A DNA stretch of 64,000 nucleotides from Gammaproteobacteria bacterium (GTDB taxonomy: Bacteria > Pseudomonadota > Gammaproteobacteria > Steroidobacterales > Steroidobacteraceae). The DNA lies in contig PLUE01000069.1 in NCBI GenBank assembly GCA_003164785.1, forward strand, positions 62,001 to 126,000, given 5' to 3'. Shown here in pieces: positions 24,729 through 34,924 of this stretch (the stretch's first letter is position 1; each line of letters starts with the position of its first letter). The notes beneath the pieces were generated by a model. The model saw nothing but the letters and a program-made list of their open reading frames with translations. It was not told where the DNA came from and searched no databases. The position numbers and the translations under genes were made by a program.

Positions 24729-25670
24729 TCAGCCCGCCAAGCGTTCGAATTCAGGAACGATCTGGAACAGATCGCCGACGAGTCCGAAGTCCGCGACCTC
24801 GAAAATGGGCGCCTCGCCATCCTTGTTGATGGCGACGATGGTGCGCGCATCCTTGATGCCGGTCAGATGCTGGATCGCTCCGGAAATGCCGATCGCGATA
24901 TAGATCTCCGGCGAGATGATCTTGCCGGTCTGGCCGACCTGCATCTCGTTCGGCGCGTATCCGGCATCCACGGCGGCGCGTGATGCACCGACAGCCGCTC
25001 CCAGCTTGTCCGCCAAGCTGTACAGAATCTTGAAGTTCTCCGCGCTTCCCAGGGCGCGTCCGCCCGAGATGACCTTGGATGCGGTCTGCAGGTCGGGACG
25101 GTCGGTGGAGCCGGACTTGGCGCCCACGTAACGTGTATGAGTCGGCAGGGCGACGCTCAGGGTCTTCGACTCGACCGCCGCGGAGCCGCCGTTGGCCGCC
25201 GCTTCGAAGGACGCGACGCGCACGGTGGCGACGAGTTTTCTCGCGGAGTCGGCTTCGACCGTGATGATGGCGTTGCCCGCATAGATGGGACGACGAAAGC
25301 GGTGGGCGCCTTCGACGGCCATCAAGTCGCTGACCTGCGCCACGCCGAGCAATGCGGCGACGCGCGGCATCAGATCCTTGCCGAAGCTCGTCGACGGCCC
25401 GAACACGTGCGAGTAATCGGCGGCCAACGCCGCCACTTGCGGTGCAAAGGTCGCGGCCAATGGATGTTCGTTTTCCGGGCGGTCGATCCGCACCACCGAT
25501 TTGACACCGGCGACGGCGGCCGCCTGGGCGGCGACGGCGGCGGTATCCGCGCCGAACAGCGCGATGGTGATGTCGGCGTCGGCGATGGTGGCGGCGCAGG
25601 TGACGCATTTGGCGGTGGCCGGATTCAGCGACTTGCCGTCGTGCTCACCGATGATTAGTACGTGGTGCAT
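24729..25670 (-). CDS. etfA: electron transfer flavoprotein, alpha subunit
   Basis: A 313-residue FAD-binding subunit. The C-terminal FAD domain shows GRALGSAENFKILYSLADKLG, GASRAAVDAGYAPNEMQVGQTGK and SPEIYIAIGISGAIQHLTG, the last being the family signature. With EtfB it forms the soluble carrier that passes electrons from acyl-CoA and other dehydrogenases to ETF-ubiquinone oxidoreductase. It starts in the last base of the etfB stop (TAATG overlap). The order iclR-etfB-etfA on the minus strand suggests one operon. Confidence 0.96.
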   Translation of the reverse strand: MHHVLIIGEHDGKSLNPATAKCVTCAATIADADITIALFGADTAAVAAQAAAVAGVKSVVRIDRPENEHPLAATFAPQVAALAADYSHVFGPSTSFGKDLMPRVAALLGVAQVSDLMAVEGAHRFRRPIYAGNAIITVEADSARKLVATVRVASFEAAANGGSAAVESKTLSVALPTHTRYVGAKSGSTDRPDLQTASKVISGGRALGSAENFKILYSLADKLGAAVGASRAAVDAGYAPNEMQVGQTGKIISPEIYIAIGISGAIQHLTGIKDARTIVAINKDGEAPIFEVADFGLVGDLFQIVPEFERLAG

Positions 25671-26419
25671 TAGATCAAACCCTTCTTCTTGAGTGCATCG
25701 ACGAGCTCGGCCACATCTTTGACCATGACGCCTTTCTGGCGCTGGGCGGGGGGCTCGGTTTTAACGGTCTTGAGGAACACGGCGTTGCCGACGCCGAGGG
25801 CCTCGAGCGAGGTGACATCCAACGGCTTTTTCTTGGCCTTCATGATGTCCGGCAATTTCACATAGCGTGGTTCATTGAGCCGCAGATCCACGGTGACCAC
25901 CGCCGGCAGGTCCACTTCGATGGTCTCCAGCCCGGCATCGATCTCGCGGGTTACCGTGGCCTTCTCGCCGGTGATTTCGACCTTGGAGGCGTAGGTTGCC
26001 TGGGGCCTTTCCCAGATCGCGGCCAACATCTGTCCCGTCTGATTGGCATCGTCGTCGATGGCCTGCTTGCCGAGGAAGATCAGGTCGGGGTTTTCCTTCC
26101 TGGCCAGGGCCAGAAAGGTCTGCGCCGCGACCAACGCTTCGACCGGTTGGTCCGTTTGCACGAGAATCGCCCGGTCGGCGCCCATGGCCAGCGCCGTACG
26201 CAGCTGCTGCTGGGTGTCGGCCACGCCGATGCTCACGGCCACGACTTCGATGCCGGTGCCGCGCTCCTTGATGCGCAGCGCCTCCTCGAGCGCGATCTCG
26301 TCGAACGGATTGACGCTCATCTTCACGCCGTCGAGCATCACACCGCTGCCGTCCGGCTTGACGCGGATGCGCACGTTGTAATCGACGACGCGCTTGATAC
26401 AAACCATGATCTTCTGCAT
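25670..26419 (-). CDS. etfB: electron transfer flavoprotein, beta subunit
   Basis: A 249-residue AMP-binding subunit. The N-terminus MQKIMVCIKRVVDYNVRIRVKPDG and the SVNPFDEIALEEALRIKE block are typical, as is the signature near residue 160 (EIDAGLETIEVDLPAVVTVDLRLNEPRY region). It is paired with etfA by a one-base overlap and lies 9 bp after an IclR-family regulator gene. It probably serves fatty-acid or branched-chain acyl-CoA oxidation; no dehydrogenase gene is nearby. Confidence 0.96.
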   Translation of the reverse strand: MQKIMVCIKRVVDYNVRIRVKPDGSGVMLDGVKMSVNPFDEIALEEALRIKERGTGIEVVAVSIGVADTQQQLRTALAMGADRAILVQTDQPVEALVAAQTFLALARKENPDLIFLGKQAIDDDANQTGQMLAAIWERPQATYASKVEITGEKATVTREIDAGLETIEVDLPAVVTVDLRLNEPRYVKLPDIMKAKKKPLDVTSLEALGVGNAVFLKTVKTEPPAQRQKGVMVKDVAELVDALKKKGLI

Positions 26420-26428
26420 TGAGACTCC

Positions 26429-27244
26429 TTAAACAGCCGCTTCCGGCGCGCTTTTCGCTTTCGCCGCGGCCTGATGTTCCAAAAACGACCCACTGATTTT
26501 CGCCGCGCACTGACGCAGCTTGGGTAAAAATCGCTCGACCGCGGTCTGCAGCGGCATGGCCGACGACGGAAAACGCACGGTGATCACCGCAATGACGCGA
26601 TCCGACGCGATCACGGGTACGCCGAGACTGACCTCATCCACCAGACGCCGCGTTCGGGTCACCGCCGCATAGCCCTGACGCTTGATGTCCGAAAGCGTAA
26701 GCTGCAGCTCGTCCCGTGGGGCTCGCGCCAGCTTATCGTCTTCTTTGTTCGAGCGCGCCAGGACATCGATGAGGCCGTCGCGTTCGGCGGCGGGACAGAA
26801 GGCGAGGTACGCGCGACCGGCGGCGGTCGTCAGGAGCGGCGCTTCGGCGCCGGCCGAGGACCGGTCGATTGCCAGCGGGGTAATATGGTCGGTAGTTTCG
26901 CGCACCAGCATGGCGGCACCCGATACAGTGGCGATCGAGATCGGCCAGACGATCTCGCGGCACAACTCAAAAATGAGGGACCTGGCACTTTGGCTCATCC
27001 ATGCGTCATCATTGAAACCCTGACTCAACCCCCGGACCCGGATGGTCAGACGGTAGCGTTCATCGGCGGCATCGCGAAAGACGAAGCCCGCATCGCACAG
27101 GGTTTCCAGAATTCGATACACCGTCGTGCGCGGCAGCCGTATCTCCTGCGCCACTTCGGACACCGTCGCGCCATCGCGAGTGTTGAGCGCCGTCAATGCG
27201 TCAAGACCACGCGTCAGCGCGCGAATCGGGCGGGCGGATTCCAT
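26429..27244 (-). CDS. IclR-family transcriptional regulator
   Basis: A 271-residue regulator. The N-terminal winged helix-turn-helix reads GATVSEVAQEIRLPRTTVYRILETL (about residues 24-48) and the C-terminal GAF-like effector domain contains TAAGRAYLAF and VDEVSLGVPVI. It is nearest to the MhpR-like branch, which handles aromatic or carboxylate effectors. The ATG at 27244 with GAGG just upstream is chosen over 27274. It is first in iclR-etfB-etfA and divergent from the oligopeptide-type ABC operon across 122 bp, so it could control either side. The effector is unknown. Confidence 0.85.
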   Translation of the reverse strand: MESARPIRALTRGLDALTALNTRDGATVSEVAQEIRLPRTTVYRILETLCDAGFVFRDAADERYRLTIRVRGLSQGFNDDAWMSQSARSLIFELCREIVWPISIATVSGAAMLVRETTDHITPLAIDRSSAGAEAPLLTTAAGRAYLAFCPAAERDGLIDVLARSNKEDDKLARAPRDELQLTLSDIKRQGYAAVTRTRRLVDEVSLGVPVIASDRVIAVITVRFPSSAMPLQTAVERFLPKLRQCAAKISGSFLEHQAAAKAKSAPEAAV

Positions 27245-27366
27245 GAAACCTCGGCAGGGGGACGGCGTAGGCACGCACGGGCGGTTACCCTAATCAATTG
27301 GCGCGCTAGTTTAAGGTTCACCGCTTCGCTTGTCCACCTCGCGGTCAACCGAGTCGCCCAGCCACG

Positions 27367-28290
27367 ATGAACCTTTATTTGCTGAAGCGCCTGGCGGGAG
27401 CGCTTCCCACGCTATTCATTATAATCACGGCCGCGTTCTTTCTCATACGGGTCGCACCCGGCGGCCCGTTCGATCAAGAGCAGGCGTTGCCGCCCGAGAT
27501 CATGGCCAACCTGGAGGCCGCCTATGGGCTGGACCAGCCCGTCTGGACGCAATATGCCCGTTACATGAAGGCGCTGGCGCACGGTGATTTCGGACCCTCG
27601 TTCAAGTACAAGGACTTCTCCGTCACGGAGCTCATCGGACAAGGCTTCCCCGTGACCCTCGAACTGGGCGTCATCGCATTGCTGCTGGCGCTGGGCATCG
27701 GCATTCCGCTCGGCATCCTGGCGGCGCTTCGCCACAATTCGGCTGCAGATTACGCGACCATGTCGCTGGCGGTGGTTGGAATCGCCATTCCGTCGTTCGT
27801 CGTCCTGCCGTTCTTGGGGCTCGTGTTCGGCATCCGTTTGCATTGGCTGCCGGTGGCCGGCTGGGAGCCGGGATCGCTGCGGCACCTCGCACTGCCGGTG
27901 ATCGCGCTCACCCTGCCGCCGCTCGCGTACGTTGCGCGGCTGACCCGGGGCAGCATGCTCGAGGTCCTGCGCAGTCACTACATCCGTACGGCCTTGGCCA
28001 AGGGGCTGCCGCTCGGCACGGTGATCTTGCGGCACGCGCTGCGGCCGGCGCTGATGCCGGTGGCGAGCTATCTGGCACCCGCGGTGGCCTCGATCATGAC
28101 CGGATCACTGGTGGTCGAATCCATCGCGGGGCTGCCGGGCATCGGACGCTATCTGGTGCAGGGTGCACTGAACCGCGATTACACGCTCGTCATGGGCATG
28201 GTCATCATCTACTCGACGCTGCTGATCGTCATGGGCTTGGTGGTCGATCTGTTGTACGCGTGGCTCGATCCGCGGATTCGATTCGAATGA
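27367..28290 (+). CDS. ABC transporter permease, OppB/DppB type
   Basis: A 307-residue inner-membrane permease with six membrane segments. It opens with LYLLKRLAGALPTLFIIITAAFFLIRVAPGGPF, the usual OppB start, and carries the EAA-like loop RGSMLEVLRSHYIRTALAKGLPLGTVILRHALRPAL that docks on the ATPases. The C-terminal GRYLVQGALNRDYTLVMG is also conserved. Its stop overlaps the next permease start (ATGA). It belongs to a five-gene operon (27367-32362). Peptide or nickel import is the family function; no periplasmic binding protein gene is near. Confidence 0.93.
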   Translation: MNLYLLKRLAGALPTLFIIITAAFFLIRVAPGGPFDQEQALPPEIMANLEAAYGLDQPVWTQYARYMKALAHGDFGPSFKYKDFSVTELIGQGFPVTLELGVIALLLALGIGIPLGILAALRHNSAADYATMSLAVVGIAIPSFVVLPFLGLVFGIRLHWLPVAGWEPGSLRHLALPVIALTLPPLAYVARLTRGSMLEVLRSHYIRTALAKGLPLGTVILRHALRPALMPVASYLAPAVASIMTGSLVVESIAGLPGIGRYLVQGALNRDYTLVMGMVIIYSTLLIVMGLVVDLLYAWLDPRIRFE

Positions 28291-29120
28291 TGAGTGCTGC
28301 CTCCCGCCTGCGCGCCAATCCGGCGGCGGTCGCCGCGCTCGCGATCATCGCGGCATTGATTGCGCTCGCGCTCATCGGTCCCTGGTTCAATCCCAACAAC
28401 ATCGAGTCGCTCGATTGGGCCAACGTTGCGGTGCCGCCCGGGTTGTCCGGCGCGCATTGGTTCGGCACCGACCGACTCGGCCGGGACTTGTTCGCCCGAA
28501 CATTGGAGGGTACGCGGATGTCCCTGATGGTCGGCCTCGTGGCCAGCATCATCAGCTTGACGGTGGGCATCGGCTATGGCGCGGTGGCGGGTTACGTCGG
28601 CGGCCGTACCGATCATTTGATGATGCGGTTCATCGAGGTGTTGAGCGGCCTGCCGCTGATCTTCTTCGTCATTTTTCTGACCGTGATTTTTGGCCGCAGC
28701 CAATACTTCTTGTTCCTGGCGATCGGTGCGGTGGGGTGGCTCACGATGGCACGCATCGTGCGCGGCCAGACCTTGAGCATTCGCCGGCGGGAGTTCATCG
28801 AAGCGGCGGTGGCGTCGGGCGCGAGTTCCGCGCGTATCATCCTCAGACACGTCGTGCCCAATCTGTTGGGCCCGGTCATCGTGTACGCGACCCTGACGGT
28901 GCCGCAGATCATGCTCTTCGAGAGTTTCCTCAGCTTTTTGGGTCTGGGGGTTCAAGAGCCGCACGCCAGCTTAGGTACCCTGATCGCGGAGGGCGCCGGT
29001 GAGATGGAAGCGGCGCCCTGGATACTGCTGGTGCCCGGCATCGCTCTGGCGCTGTTGTTGCTGAGTCTGAACATCCTCGGCGATGGACTGCGCGACGCGT
29101 TCGACGTACAGGAGCGCTGA
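28287..29120 (+). CDS. ABC transporter permease, OppC/DppC type
   Basis: A 277-residue permease partner of the preceding gene. The start at 28287 (MMSAASRLRANPAAVAAL) lies in the ATGA overlap; longer frames extending upstream overlap the other permease and are discarded. GAHWFGTDRLGRDLFARTLEGTRMSL and the docking loop REFIEAAVASGASSARIILRHVVPNLLGP are the OppC hallmarks. The C-terminus ends in a typical NILGDGLRDAFDVQ. Six membrane helices are predicted. Confidence 0.93.
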   Translation: MMSAASRLRANPAAVAALAIIAALIALALIGPWFNPNNIESLDWANVAVPPGLSGAHWFGTDRLGRDLFARTLEGTRMSLMVGLVASIISLTVGIGYGAVAGYVGGRTDHLMMRFIEVLSGLPLIFFVIFLTVIFGRSQYFLFLAIGAVGWLTMARIVRGQTLSIRRREFIEAAVASGASSARIILRHVVPNLLGPVIVYATLTVPQIMLFESFLSFLGLGVQEPHASLGTLIAEGAGEMEAAPWILLVPGIALALLLLSLNILGDGLRDAFDVQER

Positions 29121-29124
29121 CGTC

Positions 29125-30116
<992 letters not shown>

Positions 30117-30120
<4 letters not shown>

Positions 30121-31076
30121 GCGATCCGCTGCTGGTCGTCCGAAATCTGCGGGTTGAATTCGGCGCCTTTACCGCATTGCACGACATCAGTTTCGACGTC
30201 GGACCCGGCGAAACGGTGGGTTTGGTCGGCGAGTCCGGGTCGGGCAAGTCGACCTTGGCGCGCGCGCTGCTGCGGCTGCTGCCGGCGGCCGGCGGACAGG
30301 TGGTGTGGCGCGGCGAGAATCTGTTGGCCATGGGCGCCGCGGACCTGCGCCGGCGGCGCCGGGATCTGCAGATCGTTTTTCAAGACCCGATGGCGAGTTT
30401 GAACCCCCGCTTGCGGGTGGGCGACACGTTGGCGGAGCCGTTGAAAATGTTCGAGCCCGCGCTCTCGGGCGAAGCTCGCGCGACGCGGATTTCGGCGATG
30501 TTGGAACGGGTGGGCTTGTCGGCCGACATGGCGCGCCGCTTTCCGCACGAATTCAGCGGCGGCCAATGTCAGCGCATCGGCATTGCGCGGGCCATGATGC
30601 CGCAGCCCAAATTATTGATTTGCGACGAGCCCGTGAGCTCCCTGGATGTGTCGATCCAGGGGCAGATCGTGAACCTGCTGGCCGACCTGCAACGGGATCT
30701 GGGCACGTCCATGCTGTTCATCAGCCACAACCTGGCCGTCGTCCGGCATCTGAGCCACCGCGTCCTGGTGATCTACCGCGGCAGGTTGGTGGAGGTGGCC
30801 GACCGGGCCGCCTTGTTTGCCCAATCCGCCCATCCCTACACACGGGCGCTGCTGGCGGCCGTGCCGGACCCGACGCATGCCTTCGCCGGCAGGGCGCTGA
30901 CGACCGGGGACGAGCCGTCCTCGTCGCCACGGAGCACGGGGTGCTCGTTTCACGATCGATGCCCCCACGTCCAACCGGTGTGCGTGGGCGTCGTGCCGCC
31001 GCTCGAGGCCGTGGCGCCGCGGCATCTGGTGGCATGCCACCGCTGGCGCGAGGTCGTGTATCCTAAGGCCCCATGA
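30117..31076 (+). CDS. ABC transporter ATP-binding protein, OppF/DppF type
   Basis: A 319-residue ATPase that pairs with the OppD-type protein. Walker A GESGSGKSTLARAL near residue 42, FSGGQCQRIGIARAM near 145, Walker B LLICDEPVSSLDVS near 168, and the C-terminal SCSF-like GCSFHDRCPHVQPVC cysteine motif are visible. It starts with GTG in a GTGA overlap and ends in an ATGA overlap with the aminotransferase gene, which ties that enzyme to the transporter. Confidence 0.93.
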
Positions 31077-32362
31077 AACAAGGACCAACCGCCCGGGGTG
31101 TGCGCGCCAGCGAGGGGCTGGCGAACGTTCGTTACGAGATTCGAGGCAAGCTGGCGCGGCGTGCACGCGACCTGGAGCGCCTCGGCTACGACATCGTGTC
31201 GCTCAATATCGGCAATCCCTATGCCTTCGGCTTTCGCACGCCGGAGACCATGCGCCTGGCCATGATCGAGAACCTGCGCAAAAGCGAGGGATACGTGCAT
31301 CAAAAGGGCATCTTCCCGGCACGCGAAGCCGTCGTGATGCAGCAGCAGGAGCGCGGGGTCAAGGGCGTCACCGCCGAGGAGGTGTTCATCGGCAACGGCG
31401 TCAGCGAACTCATCGATCTCACGCTGCGCGCACTGCTCAACAGCGGGGACGAGGTTCTGATTCCAAGCCCCGACTATCCGCTGTGGACGGCGGCGGTGAA
31501 CTTGAACACCGGCCGCGCGGTGCATTATCCGTGTCATGCAGCCGACGGCTTCGTGCCGGATCCCGCGCAAATCGAGGCGCTCATCACGCGTCGTACGCGC
31601 GCCATCGTGATCGTCAATCCCAACAACCCCACCGGCGCCGTGTATCCGAGGGAAACCCTCGAAGCGATCGCGCGGATCGCCGAGAAACACCGGCTGGTCG
31701 TGTTCTCGGACGAGATCTACGATCAGATCCTCTACGACGGCGCGGTGTTCGTGCCGATGGCGGCGCTCGTGCATGGGACGTTGTGCTGCACTTTGAGCGG
31801 CTTGTCGAAGGTGTATCGCGCTTGTGGTTACCGCGTCGGCTGGGCGGTGTTCTCCGGCGACGTCGAAAACGCGTCCGAGTACTTGAGCGGACTCGAGTTG
31901 CTGAGTTCATTGAGACTCTGCAGCAATGTGCCTGGTCAATGGGCGGTACAAACCGCGCTCGGCGGCTACCAGAGCATCAACGAGTTGACGCGCCCGGGCG
32001 GACGCCTGTACGAGTCGCGTCGGACCATCATCGACAGCGTCGCCCGCAGCAAGTACCTGAAGCTCTCGCGGCCGATGGGTGCGCTCTATTCGTTCGTGGA
32101 AGTGCGCAAGGAGGTGCTGCCGGACTTCGACGACCAGGAATTCGCGCTCGAATTGTTGGAGAACAAGCACGTGTTGGTGGCGCCCGGCGTGAGCTTCAAC
32201 GTGCCGTACCAAAACTGCTTTCGCATCACCAACCTGCCCGAATCGGCGGTGCTTGCCAACGTGTTCACCCGCATCGAAGAATTGCTGGAAGGCCACGCGG
32301 CTGCGGCGCCGAAGCTGCACGTCGTCGGTCGGGCCGGATCGGGAGCCCCAATCCCCTTATGA
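31073..32362 (+). CDS. PLP-dependent aminotransferase, AlaA-like
   Basis: A 429-residue fold-type I aminotransferase close to the glutamate-pyruvate transaminase AlaA group. Seen: YEIRGKLARRARDLE at the start, LNIGNPYAFGF, IPSPDYPLWTAAV near residue 138, VNPNNPTGAVYP near 182, FSDEIYDQILYDG near 213, and the PLP lysine in TLSGLSKVYRACGYRVGW near 245. AlaA makes alanine from glutamate and pyruvate. Translational coupling to oppF-type ABC genes suggests it acts on an imported amino compound. The last about 25 residues (HAAAAPKLHVVGRAGSG) are an added tail. Confidence 0.9.
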   Translation: MKQGPTARGVRASEGLANVRYEIRGKLARRARDLERLGYDIVSLNIGNPYAFGFRTPETMRLAMIENLRKSEGYVHQKGIFPAREAVVMQQQERGVKGVTAEEVFIGNGVSELIDLTLRALLNSGDEVLIPSPDYPLWTAAVNLNTGRAVHYPCHAADGFVPDPAQIEALITRRTRAIVIVNPNNPTGAVYPRETLEAIARIAEKHRLVVFSDEIYDQILYDGAVFVPMAALVHGTLCCTLSGLSKVYRACGYRVGWAVFSGDVENASEYLSGLELLSSLRLCSNVPGQWAVQTALGGYQSINELTRPGGRLYESRRTIIDSVARSKYLKLSRPMGALYSFVEVRKEVLPDFDDQEFALELLENKHVLVAPGVSFNVPYQNCFRITNLPESAVLANVFTRIEELLEGHAAAAPKLHVVGRAGSGAPIPL

Positions 32363-32426
32363 GCGGCGGCCAGGCATGTAAGAATGCGGCTTGGTATAGT
32401 GCTGCGCAGCGATTGAGGCTTTTTCG

Positions 32427-32711
32427 ATGAACGATAAACCGGACGACGTTGACCCCAACGGGAACCCCGCCCCGATTCCGACCTCGCCGAAAGGCCCGTC
32501 ACGGACGTTGAAACTGAAGGGTCCCCGGATCGAGCGTCCCCCGCCGGCGCCGCTTCCGAGTTCGCTGCCCAAGCCGCAGTCGAATCCCATGGCGGGTTCG
32601 TCCGACGACAGGCCGAACTTCCTCACGCGGATCGACCAGGTGAAGCGGCAGATGCAGGCCGACATGGACGCTCTGGCGGATCCGAAGTCGCACGGAAAGA
32701 AACGGCCCTAA
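32427..32711 (+). CDS. small proline-rich hypothetical protein
   Basis: A 94-residue product of unknown function. It is rich in Pro, Lys and Asp, with PPPAPLPSSLPKPQSNPM in the middle and a charged C-terminal half (FLTRIDQVKRQMQADMDALAD) that could form a short amphipathic helix or coiled coil. There is no signal peptide or membrane segment. The codon pattern matches the neighbours, and the gene follows the aminotransferase after 64 bp. A real gene is likely, but I recognise no family. Confidence 0.5.
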   Translation: MNDKPDDVDPNGNPAPIPTSPKGPSRTLKLKGPRIERPPPAPLPSSLPKPQSNPMAGSSDDRPNFLTRIDQVKRQMQADMDALADPKSHGKKRP

Positions 32712-32820
32712 GCTTGGGTCCACGCCGAGCCTGGCCGGCGGCCTATTGCGACATGGCGCTGCCCGGGGGTGGCGCTGGCGCGAGTTCCAGCACATCACTG
32801 ACCTTGGCGCCCGCCGCGCG

Positions 32821-33246
32821 TCACGGGACGACGCGCACCGTGGCGTCCACTTGAGCGGCGTCGATGTAACCGATGGCGGCGGGATTGGCCGCGATCAGCT
32901 TCTTGAGCTCCCCCTCGTTCGCCACCGATTTGGGCGGTTGGCCGCGTCCGGTGAACACGATCTTCGACCAGAAGGCCTTGATCTGAGCGGGAGATTTCCC
33001 GGCATAGTCTTCGTAGAAGAGGTTGCGGGCGTCCGAGCCTTCCCGTTGATCGATGGGAATGGCGATACCGCCGTCGGGAAAGCGGTTGACCCTGCCGAGA
33101 AAGATGTCCGCAACCTGGCTCTTGCTCAACGGACCGATATGGCTCTTCGCCGAGACGACCGCCACCACCTCACCCGCCGCGGCCCCGTGAACCAAGGTCA
33201 CCGAGAGCAGGATGGGAATGAAGGCGGTGCGAATCGTCAGCGTCAA
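32821..33246 (-). CDS. phosphate-binding-like (PstS-fold) secreted small protein
   Basis: A 141-residue secreted protein. It begins with a signal peptide (hydrophobic FIPILLSVTLVHGAAAG) and continues as a compact PBP-like domain: LSKSQVADIFLGRVNRFPDGG, PIDQREGSDARNLFYEDYAGKSPAQIKAFWSKIVFTGRGQPP and AAIGYIDAAQVD. These match the short, half-size relatives of the phosphate-binding protein PstS. They lack the full two-lobe ligand site, so high-affinity phosphate import is doubtful. It is 9 bp downstream of a porin-like gene in the same operon, and both diverge from the Kai-type signalling cluster, suggesting a sensing or surface role. Confidence 0.75.
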   Translation of the reverse strand: MTLTIRTAFIPILLSVTLVHGAAAGEVVAVVSAKSHIGPLSKSQVADIFLGRVNRFPDGGIAIPIDQREGSDARNLFYEDYAGKSPAQIKAFWSKIVFTGRGQPPKSVANEGELKKLIAANPAAIGYIDAAQVDATVRVVP

Positions 33247-33255
33247 CGCGGGCTC

Positions 33256-34542
33256 CTAGAACACGAAGTCGATGGAGACGGAAATGAGATTGAGCGTGCC
33301 GCCGGTTGGAAAGCCGGGCTGCAGATCCTGGTTGACGGCGTGTGCGCCGGCATCGACGCGCGTGTGATCGAGCTGAAATTTCAACGCGACGTTGCGCGCG
33401 AAGTCCCAGCGCGTCCCGGCCGATATCGTGTGCTGGGCCCGGATGGACGCCAGCTGGAAATCGAGTTCCGCGTTGAGGGCCGTGGCCGCCGGTGCCAGCG
33501 ACGGCGGCAGCGCCGCGACGTTCAATCCGGCCGGCTGCGTCGTCGTGGAGGTCGTCGCAGCAGCATACGTGAGATACGGTGTGAAGCCGTGGATCCGATA
33601 ACCGCCGCTGACATACCAACCGGTGTTGTTGCCGGTGAACGAGCCGGCCTGAATGTGGCCCCATTCGGCCATGACGAACCAGTTCTCAGGATCATAGCTC
33701 GCACCGACAGCATAAATATTCACGACATGATTGTCGAAGGAGTAGTTGGCGGCGATCGCGGCGCCGGCGGGTCCGAACGCGTTGAACGTATCGAACAGAG
33801 GTTCGAGGCCGTTGATCGTGACGTTCGCCCTGCTGTAGTTCACCCGCGCCGAGGCGAAGCCCTGTTCGTAGAGTTCCGTGAGGATCAGTTGTTTGCGGCC
33901 ATGGATGACCCCGACCGTGCCCGGAAGCAGCGGCAAATCGGAGTCCGACCTGCCGACGGCAAGATGCAACGTATTCGTCCCGGGCCCCACGAGATGCCGA
34001 TAACTGAGATCCAGGCCATCATTGCGGATGACCGGAACGAGGTCGTATACCTCGAGCGGCGGCCGCACCCAGGGGTTGGCGTAGCCCAGTTTGCGCGTCT
34101 CGTTGGACATGACTGTGTCCAACGGCGTGCGGCCGATGCGGACGTCGAAATCGGCGTCGAATTTGTACTTGACGTTGGCCCACTCCAGCGACGGACGGTA
34201 GCTGTTCTCGTAGTCCTGTTCCGAGACGACCTGCACCACCGCCGACCACTGCGAGGAAAAGTTCGCGGTGATTTGACCGGCAATCAGGCTGTCGACATCG
34301 GAACTCCAATTGTGGCTGTAGCCGGCGCCGTTCGGCTTCAAGCTGGTCGACGTGTAGTCACCGTCGTGCCGCGAGGAGTGCACCTCACCGAACGTGCCGA
34401 AGCCACCGAAGGTGAACATGGGCGGCGGCGATGCGATGAGCGACTGGTCGGCGCGCACGGTGCCCGGGTCGACATCGGACTGAGCGTTCGCCGCAGCGCT
34501 CAGCAACGCTGCGATGAGCACGGCGACCGTTTGGAATGTCAT
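33256..34542 (-). CDS. outer-membrane beta-barrel porin-like protein
   Basis: A 428-residue predicted outer-membrane barrel. The start MTFQTVAVLIAALL at 34542 has AGGA 6 nt upstream and forms a signal peptide with cleavage near ANAQ. The body has many alternating-hydrophobic strands, aromatic girdles (SWSSDV, WYVSGGYRI) and ends in SVSIDFVF, with a terminal aromatic residue as for barrel insertion by BamA. No cysteine or long loop cluster stands out. It precedes the PstS-fold gene. Substrate is unknown; the pairing of such a porin with a short PBP next to sensory genes is common in gammaproteobacteria. Confidence 0.72.
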   Translation of the reverse strand: MTFQTVAVLIAALLSAAANAQSDVDPGTVRADQSLIASPPPMFTFGGFGTFGEVHSSRHDGDYTSTSLKPNGAGYSHNWSSDVDSLIAGQITANFSSQWSAVVQVVSEQDYENSYRPSLEWANVKYKFDADFDVRIGRTPLDTVMSNETRKLGYANPWVRPPLEVYDLVPVIRNDGLDLSYRHLVGPGTNTLHLAVGRSDSDLPLLPGTVGVIHGRKQLILTELYEQGFASARVNYSRANVTINGLEPLFDTFNAFGPAGAAIAANYSFDNHVVNIYAVGASYDPENWFVMAEWGHIQAGSFTGNNTGWYVSGGYRIHGFTPYLTYAAATTSTTTQPAGLNVAALPPSLAPAATALNAELDFQLASIRAQHTISAGTRWDFARNVALKFQLDHTRVDAGAHAVNQDLQPGFPTGGTLNLISVSIDFVF

Positions 34543-34924
34543 CGAGGTTCCTGTGTAATGCAAATGCACTTAAGGTTTTCCCCTAGTTCTGAGGTGCAAA
34601 TGCTGCCGTGAGGGCATGGCAATCGAGATGCCGCACGTGTTGTAACCTGGATGGATCGTCCCTGTCCACATGCCATCCGAAGCATTGCAGTGGCGAGCGA
34701 TCGGCGACCACGGAAAGCGGCGGCAATCCGTGGAATATGCCGTGGAGAAATTTGGTTGTGCGAACACGCGCACCAATTGGTTTGTGCGGTGCGTGTCTAA
34801 TGAGACCAGTGACATCCTCTGAAAAAACCGGCGTTTTCGATGGCCGGCGCATCGCAGCCGCCGGCATCATCGTTTCAGCGTGCGCCTGTTACAGCGCTCG
34901 GGGAATGTACTACAGGGATGTCGC
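34543..34924. other. 382-bp divergent intergenic region between the porin and the signalling operon
   Basis: No gene is supported here. Direct repeats TGCAAATGC occur at 34559-34567 and 34595-34603, just before the porin start on the minus strand. A 10-bp palindrome ACCAATTGGT lies at 34772-34781, with TTGGTTGTGCG nearby at about 34752. A run of A and a GCCGGC/GCCGGC hairpin lie at about 34825-34867. These are candidate binding sites for a shared regulator; none matches a PHO box. Confidence 0.4.

Noticed and set aside
27845..28290. Longer upstream start for the OppC-type permease
   Set aside because: It would overlap the first permease by over 400 bp; the ATGA joint at 28287 and the normal N-terminus decide against it.
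32746..34611. 621-codon plus-strand frame
   Set aside because: It is the antisense shadow of the porin and PstS-fold genes, with Arg/Asp-rich codons and no motif.
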